In this document: one piece after another, positions 17,737 through 24,868 of the stretch
Numbering within the stretch: the stretch's first letter is position 1
How the letters are laid out: each line of letters begins with the position of its first letter
Assembly: GCA_020723405.1 (NCBI GenBank)
Contig: DYIY01000003.1
Span: forward strand, 62,001 to 126,000
DNA: 64,000 bases
Source of the DNA: Thiobacillus denitrificans
GTDB lineage: Bacteria > Pseudomonadota > Gammaproteobacteria > Burkholderiales > Thiobacillaceae
Direction of reading: 5' to 3'
Translations under genes and position numbers: made by a program
The notes under the pieces: generated by a model
The model's input: the letters and a program-made list of their open reading frames with translations, nothing else
Database searches by the model: none
What the model was told of the DNA's origin: nothing

Positions 17737-19803
17737 TTATCCGTATTGTTCCAGCAGGGTTTTCAGGGCCTGTTCCTTGGAACGGAAGATGCGCTCCGGC
17801 GGCAGGGTCTTGTGGATGTCGGCCCGCTCCAGCACTTCCAGCACCTGCTTCTTCAGGCCGCTCAGATACAGCTTCACCCCGCCCTGCTCCAGCCGCCGGG
17901 CGATCTCTACCAGCTTTTCCTCACCGGAGACGTCGATCTCGTTGATGCTGCTGCCGATGAGCAGGATGGCCCTGGCCTCCGGGAAGCGCCGCCCCGCCTC
18001 CAGCATCATGTCCTCGAAGTAGGACACGTTGACGAAGGTGAGTTCGCCGTCGAAGCGCACCGGCACCACGTTGCGGCTGATGGGTTCCAGGCCGTGGGTG
18101 TCCAGGCCGCCCAGCACGCCGTCCGGGTGCTGGCCGAGGATTTCGCCCCGGGGCCGCATGCGCCGGTGCAGGAACAGGGCGATGGCCACCACCGCGCCTG
18201 ACAGGATGCCCATGTCCAGGTGGGGCGCGAAGGCCAGGGTGGCGACGAAGGTGATGCTGGCGGCCAGGCCGTCGTGCCGGTGGGTATGCCAGGCGTGGCG
18301 CATGGCGCCCGGGTTGATGAGGCCCACCACCGCCAGCATGATCACCGCCGCCAGCACCGCCTGGGGCAGGTGGTAGAGCAGGCTGGTGAGGAACAGCAGG
18401 GTGAGCAGCACCAGCAGGCCGGCGAACACGGAGGACAGCCCGGTGACCGCGCCGGCGTTCAGGTTCACGGCGGAACGGGAGAAGGAGCCGCTCACGGGAA
18501 AGGACTGGGATGCCGCGCCGACCATGTTGGCCAGGCCCTGGCCCACCAGTTCCTGGTTGGGGTCGATGCGGGCCCGGGTCTTGGCGGCCATGGCCTTGGC
18601 GATGGAGATGGCCTCCATGAAGGCCACCAGGGAGATGACCAATGCGGCGGACAGCAGGGCGGTGAAGTCGGACCAGCCCACCTTGGGCACGGACAGGCTG
18701 GGCAGGCCGGGGGGGATGGCGCCCACCACCTCGCCGCCGCCGGACAGGCGCAGGCCCTTCTCGTCCAGCTTCTTCAGGCGCCAGACGGTATCCCGGTCGG
18801 CCTGGGCGGGGGCGCTGGCCTCGGCGTAGAGGAGCGGGCCGGTGGGGGTGTCCACGGCAACAAAGCGCTGCTGCGCCAGGGACTTGAAGCGGGCCTGGTT
18901 CTCCCGGACGGCATCGTCCCGGTGCACTTCGGCCAGCTCCAACTGGTAGGAGAGTTCCGCCAGACGGGCGCGACTCGCAGTTGCTCCTTCGGCCCGTCGC
19001 GCCGCCTCGCGCAGGGCGGCCAATTGCTTGTCAGCCACGGCGATGCGTTGCTGACCGGCCTGGTATTCGGCCAAAAGGGCCTGTACCACGGGGTCGCGCA
19101 CCGCTTCGGGCCGGACGGTGAGCAGGCGCTCGAAGCCCAGTTGCCAGCTCAGCACGGTGGCCAGGGCCACCGCCACCAGCACGTTGGGCCAGCGCGGCAG
19201 GAAACGCTTCATGAGCAGCATCAGCGCCAGGGCGCCCAGGCCCATGGCCAGGGTGGGCCAGTGGCTGTCGCCCACCTGCAGCAGCACGCCGTGGATGTCG
19301 TTGAGAAAGTTGTCGCTGCGGCTCATGGGCACGCCCAGCAGCTTGTTGAGCTGGGACAGGGCGATGATGATGGCCGCCGCGTTGGTGAAGCCGATGATGA
19401 CCGGGTGGGACAGCAGGTTGACGATGGCGCCCAGGCGGAACAGGCCCAGGGCCAGCTGGATGACGCCCACCATCAGGGCCAGCAGGATGGCCAGGGCGAT
19501 GTACTGCTCGGAGCCGCTGGCCGCCAGGGGCGCCAGGGCCGACGCGGACAGCAGGGCGACGATGGCCACCGGCCCGGTGGACAGCTGCCGCGACGAGCCC
19601 CACAGGGCGCCCACCATCACCGGCAGGAAGGCCGCGTAGAGCCCGTAGTAGGAAGGCATGCCGGCCAGCTGGGCATAGGCCATGGACTGGGGTATGAGGA
19701 TCAGGGCCACGGTGAGGCCCGCCAGCAGGTCGGCGCGGACCTGTATGCCGCTCAGGGGAAACCAGCCCAGGAAGGGCAGCCAGGCCCGGGTGCCGGAGGT
19801 CAT
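17737..19803 (-). CDS. SulP-family anion (probably bicarbonate) transporter with long internal insertion
   Basis: 688 aa. N-terminal SulP permease (LTVALILIPQSMAYAQLAGMP, GSSRQLSTGPVA, HPVIIGFTNAAAI), second permease half from about residue 370 and a C-terminal STAS domain (VPVRFDGELTFVNVSYFED; SSINEIDVSGEE). Between helices, residues about 230-360 form a hydrophilic insertion rich in A/E/R/Q with a coiled-coil pattern (QRIAVADKQLAALREAARRA...), absent from ordinary SulP proteins. ATG 19803 overlaps the upstream stop by four bases. Being inside the cso-sbtA operon it probably carries HCO3- (BicA-like), though sulfate is possible. Confidence 0.85.
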   Translation of the reverse strand: MTSGTRAWLPFLGWFPLSGIQVRADLLAGLTVALILIPQSMAYAQLAGMPSYYGLYAAFLPVMVGALWGSSRQLSTGPVAIVALLSASALAPLAASGSEQYIALAILLALMVGVIQLALGLFRLGAIVNLLSHPVIIGFTNAAAIIIALSQLNKLLGVPMSRSDNFLNDIHGVLLQVGDSHWPTLAMGLGALALMLLMKRFLPRWPNVLVAVALATVLSWQLGFERLLTVRPEAVRDPVVQALLAEYQAGQQRIAVADKQLAALREAARRAEGATASRARLAELSYQLELAEVHRDDAVRENQARFKSLAQQRFVAVDTPTGPLLYAEASAPAQADRDTVWRLKKLDEKGLRLSGGGEVVGAIPPGLPSLSVPKVGWSDFTALLSAALVISLVAFMEAISIAKAMAAKTRARIDPNQELVGQGLANMVGAASQSFPVSGSFSRSAVNLNAGAVTGLSSVFAGLLVLLTLLFLTSLLYHLPQAVLAAVIMLAVVGLINPGAMRHAWHTHRHDGLAASITFVATLAFAPHLDMGILSGAVVAIALFLHRRMRPRGEILGQHPDGVLGGLDTHGLEPISRNVVPVRFDGELTFVNVSYFEDMMLEAGRRFPEARAILLIGSSINEIDVSGEEKLVEIARRLEQGGVKLYLSGLKKQVLEVLERADIHKTLPPERIFRSKEQALKTLLEQYG

Positions 19804-20054
19804 GGCTGCCCTTCGTCCGCGTCGGTGGCCCGTCCTTCGCCGCGCAACTGCCCCCACAGCAGGGTACGGGCCAGGATGGCCACCAGAACCGCCCCCAGCA
19901 TGGGCCACAGTACGCTGTCGGACAGGGCGAGCATGCCCAGCACGCAGACCAGGACCATTACCAGCAGCAGCCAGGGCTCATCGCCCAACAGTCGCCGCAT
20001 GAGGGATGACCGCGCCGGGCGGAGCACGCTCGTGTCCATGGGGTCGGGCTTCAT
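19800..20054 (-). CDS. Small two-helix membrane protein of the carboxysome/transporter operon
   Basis: 84 aa from ATG 20054, which has GGGAG about eight bases upstream and lies after the mcdB stop; earlier in-frame ATG 20105 would overlap mcdB. Two adjacent hydrophobic segments (WLLLVMVLVCVLGMLALSDS and VLWPMLGAVLVAILARTLLW) predict a helical hairpin, with a charged tail. The stop overlaps the SulP start (ATGA), suggesting coupled translation. No family recognised. An accessory subunit of the neighbouring transporter is a reasonable guess only. Confidence 0.6.
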   Translation of the reverse strand: MKPDPMDTSVLRPARSSLMRRLLGDEPWLLLVMVLVCVLGMLALSDSVLWPMLGAVLVAILARTLLWGQLRGEGRATDADEGQP

Positions 20055-20070
20055 GGGGCCGCTCCCGGCA

Positions 20071-20280
20071 TCAGTCCGGCCAGACCCGCCGGGGGTGGAG
20101 GGCACGCGCCGGTTCCCCGGCGGCGACGGGTTGCGGGTCGGCCGCTTTTGGGGTGGCCGGCGGGACGGGCTTGGCTCCGCGCGGGGGCCTGGGGCCCCTG
20201 GCCGTCTTCCCGGCCGCGGAGGCGGTCCCGGCCTTGGCCGGCTTGATGCTGGCGCTCAGCTTGTCTTCCAGTTTGCTCAT
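20071..20280 (-). CDS. mcdB: McdB-like carboxysome positioning protein
   Basis: 69 aa, low-complexity, Lys/Pro/Ala-rich and presumably disordered: MSKLEDKLSASIKPAKAGT at the start and LHPRRVWPD at the end. Alpha-McdB proteins are short, disordered, encoded next to a ParA-type mcdA in cso operons, and have a key tryptophan at or near the C-terminus; the only Trp here is third from the end. It starts seven bases after mcdA. Expected role: link carboxysomes to McdA on the nucleoid so that they are spaced through the cell. The assignment rests on position, size and the Trp, not on overall similarity. Confidence 0.68.
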   Translation of the reverse strand: MSKLEDKLSASIKPAKAGTASAAGKTARGPRPPRGAKPVPPATPKAADPQPVAAGEPARALHPRRVWPD

Positions 20281-20287
20281 GGTCCCC

Positions 20288-20938
20288 TCATTCCTTTCCT
20301 GCGATGTCCGCGATCACTCGATCCATTTCCCGGGCCGCCTCGCGGCCGCGGAAGCCCATCTGGTACACGCTGCGCCCCTCCAGGGCGGCGTTGCGGTAGG
20401 CCGCCCGGCGGCGCACCACGCTGCCCAGGACAGGCAATTCCAGGCCGGCCAGGGTGGCGCCCATGGCCCGGGTCAGGGCGCTGCCCGGCTCCGCCTGGTT
20501 CAGCAGCAGCCAGGCCCTGAGGGCCGGGTTGGCCCGCCGGGCCTGGTGCACCACGGCCACGGTCTCGGCACTGGCCCACAGGTCCAGGGGCGAGGGCAGC
20601 ACCGGGATCAGCAGCGCGTCGGCCTGCTCCAGGACCTGGCGGGTGACGGCCATGTCCAGGGAGGGCGGGCAGTCCACCACCACCCGGTCATGGTGCCGGG
20701 ACGCCCGGGCAATGGCGGCCAGGGGGTCGGTCCCGGCGGCCAGCACCCGGGGGAGTCCGGCGCCTTCCGCCGTTTCCTGGCCACCCCACGCCACCCAGTG
20801 GCCCATGGCCCCCTGGGGGTCCGCGTCCACCAGGCCGACGCTGCCGCGCCGGGCCAGGCCGGCGGCCAGGTTCAGGGCCAGGGTGGTCTTGCCGCAGCCG
20901 CCCTTGAGGTTGGCCAGGGCCAGCACCCAGGCGGCCAT
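20288..20938 (-). CDS. mcdA: ParA-type ATPase McdA (carboxysome positioning)
   Basis: 216-aa ParA/MinD-family ATPase. Deviant Walker A KGGCGKTT begins at residue 12, with the signature lysine K12 present; Walker A' is VGLVDADPQG and Walker B VVVDCPPSLDM. Within a cso operon such a ParA is McdA, which coats the nucleoid with ATP bound and is released by McdB to distribute carboxysomes. It follows the acRAF gene by four bases. The protein is short and lacks the N-terminal helix-turn-helix of plasmid ParA proteins, as expected for cargo-positioning members. Confidence 0.85.
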   Translation of the reverse strand: MAAWVLALANLKGGCGKTTLALNLAAGLARRGSVGLVDADPQGAMGHWVAWGGQETAEGAGLPRVLAAGTDPLAAIARASRHHDRVVVDCPPSLDMAVTRQVLEQADALLIPVLPSPLDLWASAETVAVVHQARRANPALRAWLLLNQAEPGSALTRAMGATLAGLELPVLGSVVRRRAAYRNAALEGRSVYQMGFRGREAAREMDRVIADIAGKE

Positions 20939-20942
20939 GGCC

Positions 20943-21212
20943 TCAGTCCCCGCGCTTGCCCGAGGCCAGGTCGTCCACCCGGCCGGCGAAGGTGTATTCC
21001 TCCGGGCCCAGGGCCGCGTCCCGGGCCGCCACGCTGACGCTCACGTGGGTCTTGGCGAAGTTGAGGTCCGGGTAATAACCGCTCTTTTCCGAGAGCCTGG
21101 CCAAACCGTCGAGGAAACCCCGGGTGGCGGCGTAGTCGGGAAAATCGAAACGGCGGGTCATCACCGGGGGCTTGGATTGCACTTGCCAGCCGGCAGGGGC
21201 GGTTTCAGACAT
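20943..21212 (-). CDS. acRAF: pterin-4a-carbinolamine dehydratase-like RuBisCO assembly factor
   Basis: 89 aa from ATG 21212 (MSETAPAGWQVQSKPPVMTR). The PCD fold shows in RRFDFPDYAATRGFLDGLARLSEKSGYYPDL and KTHVSVSVAARD, but the catalytic HHP-type motif of true dehydratases is not intact (YYPDLNF in its place). That is the mark of the carboxysomal acRAF proteins, which assist form I RuBisCO assembly. The start overlaps the ferritin-like gene by eight bases; the stop is four bases before mcdA. Function is assigned from fold plus operon position. Confidence 0.78.
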   Translation of the reverse strand: MSETAPAGWQVQSKPPVMTRRFDFPDYAATRGFLDGLARLSEKSGYYPDLNFAKTHVSVSVAARDAALGPEEYTFAGRVDDLASGKRGD

Positions 21213-21690
21213 GACAGACCTCCTCCAGAAAACGGGCCGGGTCGCAGCCCTTCTCGGCCAAATCGGCCAACATCCGGTCCAGTTCCGCCAGGTGCCCCTG
21301 CTCGTCGGCCAGCAATTCGGCGAACAGGGCGGCCGCCCCCGGGTCACGACACCGTTCGGCGTAGTGCAGGGCGTCCTGGTAGAGCAGCACCGCGTCCAGT
21401 TCCAGCACCCGGTCCAGCAGCAACATCTCGCGCAGGTCCCGGCCCGGGCGCACCGGCCGCAGCCGGGTGCCGTTGGGCGCCTGGCCCAGGCTGAGCAGGT
21501 GGCAGATCAGTTTCGCCGCGTGGCCTTGCTCCTCGTTGGCCTCGCGGCGGAAGTAGGCCGCCAGGCCCCCTTCTCCCCCCTCGCCCCAGAGTTCGCACAG
21601 GCAGGCCTGGGTCAGGTACTGCTGCACCACGGAAAACTCATGGTCCAGGGCCTGGGTCAGGTAACCGGCTAGTCTAGGGTTGGCATACAT
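21205..21690 (-). CDS. Bacterioferritin-like protein of the cso operon
   Basis: 161-aa four-helix ferritin-like protein. Metal-site residues appear as E18 (LDHEFSVVQQYL), E51xxxH (REANEEQGHAAKL) and a second E...ExxH set (LELDAVLLYQDAL; ELLADEQGHLAELDRML). Ferritin-like proteins of this type follow csoS1 genes in many sulfur-oxidiser cso operons; their job there is unknown, perhaps redox or iron control at the carboxysome. It starts ten bases after the csoS1B-like stop. Five to six cysteines near the N- and C-termini are notable. Confidence 0.8.
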   Translation of the reverse strand: MYANPRLAGYLTQALDHEFSVVQQYLTQACLCELWGEGGEGGLAAYFRREANEEQGHAAKLICHLLSLGQAPNGTRLRPVRPGRDLREMLLLDRVLELDAVLLYQDALHYAERCRDPGAAALFAELLADEQGHLAELDRMLADLAEKGCDPARFLEEVCHV

Positions 21691-21700
21691 GGCTCAGCCC

Positions 21701-22033
21701 TCAGCTGCGGGTGACCTCGGCGTCCCGGCCGCCACCGGCGGCGCTGGGGGAGCCGGGCAGGACGCCTTCCACTTCCGAATGGACGCGGGCGATGATGTGG
21801 GCGGCCACCAGGCCGTCGCCGACCCGCTCGCAGGCGTCGGCGCCGGCCCGCACGGCCGCGTTCACCGCGCCGGTCTCGCCGCGCACCATGACGGTGACGT
21901 AGCCGCCACCGACGAATTCACGGCCCACCAGGCGCACTTCGGCGGCCTTGGTCATGGCGTCAGCCGCCTCGATGGCGGGCACCAGGCCACGGGTTTCGAT
22001 CATTCCAAGGGCAATTCCAGACACAGCAGCCAT
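21701..22033 (-). CDS. csoS1B: Carboxysome shell hexamer CsoS1B-like
   Basis: 110-aa BMC-H shell protein; hexamers tile the facets of the carboxysome. BMC core [40 protein letters not shown] and [14 protein letters not shown]. It is the longest of three tandem copies: a ~12-residue C-terminal tail ([13 protein letters not shown] region) matches the extra length of CsoS1B in Halothiobacillus. The central pore loop is GGG. It lies 72 bases past the previous csoS1 stop. Confidence 0.93.
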   Translation of the reverse strand: MAAVSGIALGMIETRGLVPAIEAADAMTKAAEVRLVGREFVGGGYVTVMVRGETGAVNAAVRAGADACERVGDGLVAAHIIARVHSEVEGVLPGSPSAAGGGRDAEVTRS

Positions 22034-22105
22034 TTCAGTTCTCCTTCAATTCGGGTTGCTACCGTGGGCGGGCGGACTGCCCGGCCCACGGTCCATGTCC
22101 CCGCC

Positions 22106-22402
22106 TCACGCGCCGGGCGCCTTGGGCAGGATGCCTTCCACCTCGCTATGGACGCGGGCGATGATGTGGGCGGCCACCAGGCCGTCGCCGACCCGCTCGC
22201 AGGCGTCGGCGCCGGCCCGCACGGCCGCGTTCACCGCGCCGGTCTCGCCGCGCACCAGCACGGTGACGTAGCCGCCGCCGACGAACTGGCGGCCGATCAG
22301 ACGCACTTCGGCGGCCTTGGTCATGGCGTCGGCCGCCTCGATGGCGGGCACCAGGCCACGGGTTTCGATCATGCCCAGGGCAATTCCAGTCACTTCAGCC
22401 AT
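22106..22402 (-). CDS. csoS1A: Carboxysome shell hexamer CsoS1A-like
   Basis: 98-aa BMC-H protein, nearly identical to its two neighbours. Small differences mark it: [16 protein letters not shown] instead of [16 protein letters not shown], and a C-terminus EGILPKAPGA. The usual CsoS1A/C length is 98 aa. Paralogue letter assignment is by order and length only. It is preceded by a good GGAG-type ribosome-binding site, and the 72-bp gap to the next copy allows independent translation at high level. Confidence 0.93.
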   Translation of the reverse strand: MAEVTGIALGMIETRGLVPAIEAADAMTKAAEVRLIGRQFVGGGYVTVLVRGETGAVNAAVRAGADACERVGDGLVAAHIIARVHSEVEGILPKAPGA

Positions 22403-22439
22403 TTCGCTTCTCCTTCAGGTCTTCAGGTTCGGGTTCGGT

Positions 22440-22730
22440 TCAGGCGGCCTGGGGCAGGACGCCTTCCACTTCGGAATGGACGCGGGCGATGATGTGGGCG
22501 GCCACCAGGCCGTCGCCGACCCGCTCGCAGGCGTCGGCGCCGGCCCGCACGGCCGCGTTCACCGCGCCGGTCTCGCCGCGCACCATGACGGTGACGTAGC
22601 CGCCCCCGACGAATTCGCGGCCCACCAGGCGCACCTCGGCGGCCTTGGTCATGGCGTCGGCCGCCTCGATGGCGGGCACCAGGCCGCGGGTTTCAATCAT
22701 TCCAAGCGCAATACCGGTCACAGCTGCCAT
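22440..22730 (-). CDS. csoS1C: Carboxysome shell hexamer CsoS1C-like
   Basis: 96-aa BMC-H protein, first of three tandem shell genes. Core identical to the CsoS1B-like copy ([20 protein letters not shown]), ending EGVLPQAA. Near-identity at DNA level among the three copies suggests recent duplication or gene conversion. A 61-bp gap separates it from csoS4B, with an A-rich, unusually AT-rich leader (GTTTAAAAAACACGG region on the complementary strand) just upstream of the start. Confidence 0.93.
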   Translation of the reverse strand: MAAVTGIALGMIETRGLVPAIEAADAMTKAAEVRLVGREFVGGGYVTVMVRGETGAVNAAVRAGADACERVGDGLVAAHIIARVHSEVEGVLPQAA

Positions 22731-22791
22731 TTCAGTTCTCCTTACGGTTTAAAAAACACGGTTAAAACAGTCAGTTGAAAAACACCGGCGG

Positions 22792-23043
22792 TCAGGTTGC
22801 CGGATCCCATTGGTCGATGATCCCGGCGATGGTCAGGTCGGTGAGGACCTTGGTATCGCCGGCCGCGATCCGGGCGGCGGAGCCGCTCACGGTGAACACC
22901 CACTTGCCCGGCGGCACGCCCACCGGATCGCAGGCCACGGAGAGGCCACCCTTGCTGTCCGCCAGCACGCGCAGGGACATGTGCTTCAGCCCCGGCACCC
23001 GGCGGGTGGCCACCAGCTCGGAACGCACTTGCAGGATGTCCAT
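22792..23043 (-). CDS. csoS4B: Carboxysome vertex pentamer CsoS4B
   Basis: 83-aa BMV-family (CcmL/EutN) protein that caps shell vertices. Signature segments: MDILQVRSELVATRRVPGLKH, VGVPPGKWVFTVSGSAARIA and TDLTIAGIIDQWD. It directly follows and overlaps csoS4A by one base. The order csoSCA-csoS4A-csoS4B is the standard cso arrangement. Confidence 0.95.
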   Translation of the reverse strand: MDILQVRSELVATRRVPGLKHMSLRVLADSKGGLSVACDPVGVPPGKWVFTVSGSAARIAAGDTKVLTDLTIAGIIDQWDPAT

Positions 23044-23315
23044 CAGCTTTTCTCCCCCTTGGCTTCTTCCGCGTTCCAGTGGTCGATGATCCCGACGATG
23101 GTCAGGTCGGACGGGAACTCCTTGCTGCCGGCCGCTTCCCGGGCGGCGGAGGAGCCGACGCAGATGACCCAGTCGCCGGGGATGCAGCCGATGGCGTCCA
23201 CCGCCACCTGGCGGGCGCCGCCCACCTTCTCGCGCACCACCAGCAGGGGCCGGTGGCCCAGGTCGGCGATGCGGTTGGTGGACACCAGGGTCTTTTCCAC
23301 CTGCATGATCTTCAT
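23043..23315 (-). CDS. csoS4A: Carboxysome vertex pentamer CsoS4A
   Basis: 90-aa BMV-family pentamer. MKIMQVEKTLVSTNRIADLG, VDAIGCIPGDWVICVGSSAA and SDLTIVGIIDHWN are the family core; a short charged tail EEAKGEKS follows. It overlaps csoSCA by four bases and csoS4B by one base, so the three are probably translationally coupled, giving low vertex protein levels relative to shell hexamers. Confidence 0.95.
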   Translation of the reverse strand: MKIMQVEKTLVSTNRIADLGHRPLLVVREKVGGARQVAVDAIGCIPGDWVICVGSSAAREAAGSKEFPSDLTIVGIIDHWNAEEAKGEKS

Positions 23316-24856
23316 TTCCCGTCCCCCGCCAGTTCTTCGATGGGGCTGCCCGTGGGCAGGTCCTGGACCGACAGCCAGCAGGCCAGCAGGCCTTGCGCGG
23401 TCAGGTCCGGATAGCGGGCCTCGATGGCCTCGCGCACCCGGCGGGCCTTGGCCGCGCTGCGTTCCCGGGCGCCGGGCACCTTGGCGTCGTAGCGGTAATG
23501 GATGGCGATGGGGATGGGCAGGCCGTGCTTCACGTTCAGGCCCTTGAAGATCCTGATGCCCACGTCCATGTCCCCGGCGCCTTCCTCCACCGTGTGCAGG
23601 TGGGCGTAATAGGCCACGTTGCGCATCTGCACTTCCTCGAAGCCGTCGCCCACGCTGATGTAGCGCTCGGCGTGGCCGATGTCCGGATAGCGCCCGTCGT
23701 AGAGGTCGTTGACGTACTCGATCTGGGAGAAGTTGTTCACCAGCAGGTTGCCGATCAGGCGGCGCATGCCGTCGTGGGGCTCGCCCTGGCCGGCACCCCA
23801 GCCGTCCTTGCGGCTGGCCGTGCGGACGGCCTCGTAGACGGCGGCCCGGGCGGCGTCGGCGGACAGGTGGGCGGTGTCGCGATACAGGGCGGCGTTGTCC
23901 ACGTAGCGGTAGGCGGACAGCTCCCCCTTGCCGTCGGGGATATGCACCTTGATGGCATCGGTGTCCGTGTCCACCCCGATGAGCAGGATGTCGGTGCTGG
24001 CGCCGCAGCAGAAGGTGTTCTGGATGGCCTGGCGGAACTGGTTGAGGCGCTCCAGGGCGGCCTCGATGGCCTTCGTCTCGTTGCTGCCGTGGGCCGCGCA
24101 GCCCTCGTGGCAGGGATCGGAGGAACTGGTGTGGTACACCGCGATCTTCAGGTAGCGGGTGCCGGCGTCCGCCGTGGTGGGCACGCCCTCCCGGTAGCGG
24201 CGCAGCTCGATGGCGCTCCAGTGGCGCACGTCGGTCTCCACGTCGAACAGGGCGCCGGCATAGGCCTTGCGCCGCGCCAGGGAGGTGAGGGGCAGGCGCA
24301 GGATGTAGCGGGACAGGCCCTTCAGGCGGCCGTCGGCGCAGGGGCTGATGTCCACTGCGTGGAAGCCGCAGTCGAGGAAGAAGTTGCGGGTGTCCTGCAC
24401 CACCTCCAGTTGGGCCTTGATGTCCCGGGCGAACTGGTCCACCGCCGCCTTGAGGGACTGGAAGGCGCAGTGGGCGTACAGGGCCTTGAGGTCCAGGCCG
24501 GCCACCCAGGCGTCGTCCAGGATGCCCTGGGGCAGTTCGTAGCCCAGTTGTTCCCGCGCCATCCTCCGGGCCCGCTCCGGGAAGTCCGCCAGGTGCTGCT
24601 GGGCCGAGAGGGCCTTGAGGGCGGGCACGATGGCGTCGAAGCGACCCTTCACCGAATCCTCGCAGTGGGCCAGGCGGGCGTTCATGGCCCGGTTGGCCAG
24701 GGGATGGCGCCAGCCCGGCTGGTCGGCGCCGGCCGGTTGTTCCACCGGCCGGGCCGGCAGGGTGGCCGCCGGCGTGCCCAGGCCATAGGGGCCGGGGGCA
24801 TGGCGGTGGCCGCGTTGGGCCTGGGCGCGCAGGGCGTAAGCGTTACGGGTGTTCAT
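23312..24856 (-). CDS. csoSCA: Carboxysomal epsilon-type carbonic anhydrase CsoSCA
   Basis: 514 aa. Converts HCO3- to CO2 inside the carboxysome. Active-site residues fall at the same numbers as in the Halothiobacillus enzyme: zinc ligands C173, H242 and C253, with the D175/R177 dyad in SPCADGRLKG. HGSNE follows at about 256-260. The Arg/Pro-rich first ~50 residues (RHAPGPYG...) fit the disordered N-terminal peptide that tethers CsoSCA to RuBisCO. The start is 12 bases after csoS2. Confidence 0.95.
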   Translation of the reverse strand: MNTRNAYALRAQAQRGHRHAPGPYGLGTPAATLPARPVEQPAGADQPGWRHPLANRAMNARLAHCEDSVKGRFDAIVPALKALSAQQHLADFPERARRMAREQLGYELPQGILDDAWVAGLDLKALYAHCAFQSLKAAVDQFARDIKAQLEVVQDTRNFFLDCGFHAVDISPCADGRLKGLSRYILRLPLTSLARRKAYAGALFDVETDVRHWSAIELRRYREGVPTTADAGTRYLKIAVYHTSSSDPCHEGCAAHGSNETKAIEAALERLNQFRQAIQNTFCCGASTDILLIGVDTDTDAIKVHIPDGKGELSAYRYVDNAALYRDTAHLSADAARAAVYEAVRTASRKDGWGAGQGEPHDGMRRLIGNLLVNNFSQIEYVNDLYDGRYPDIGHAERYISVGDGFEEVQMRNVAYYAHLHTVEEGAGDMDVGIRIFKGLNVKHGLPIPIAIHYRYDAKVPGARERSAAKARRVREAIEARYPDLTAQGLLACWLSVQDLPTGSPIEELAGDGK

Positions 24857-24868
24857 GGACAGCCCTCC

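Noticed and set aside
19804-19908. N-terminal extension of the SulP protein
   Set aside because: It would overlap the small membrane protein gene; ATG 19803 is coupled to that stop and begins the normal SulP domain.
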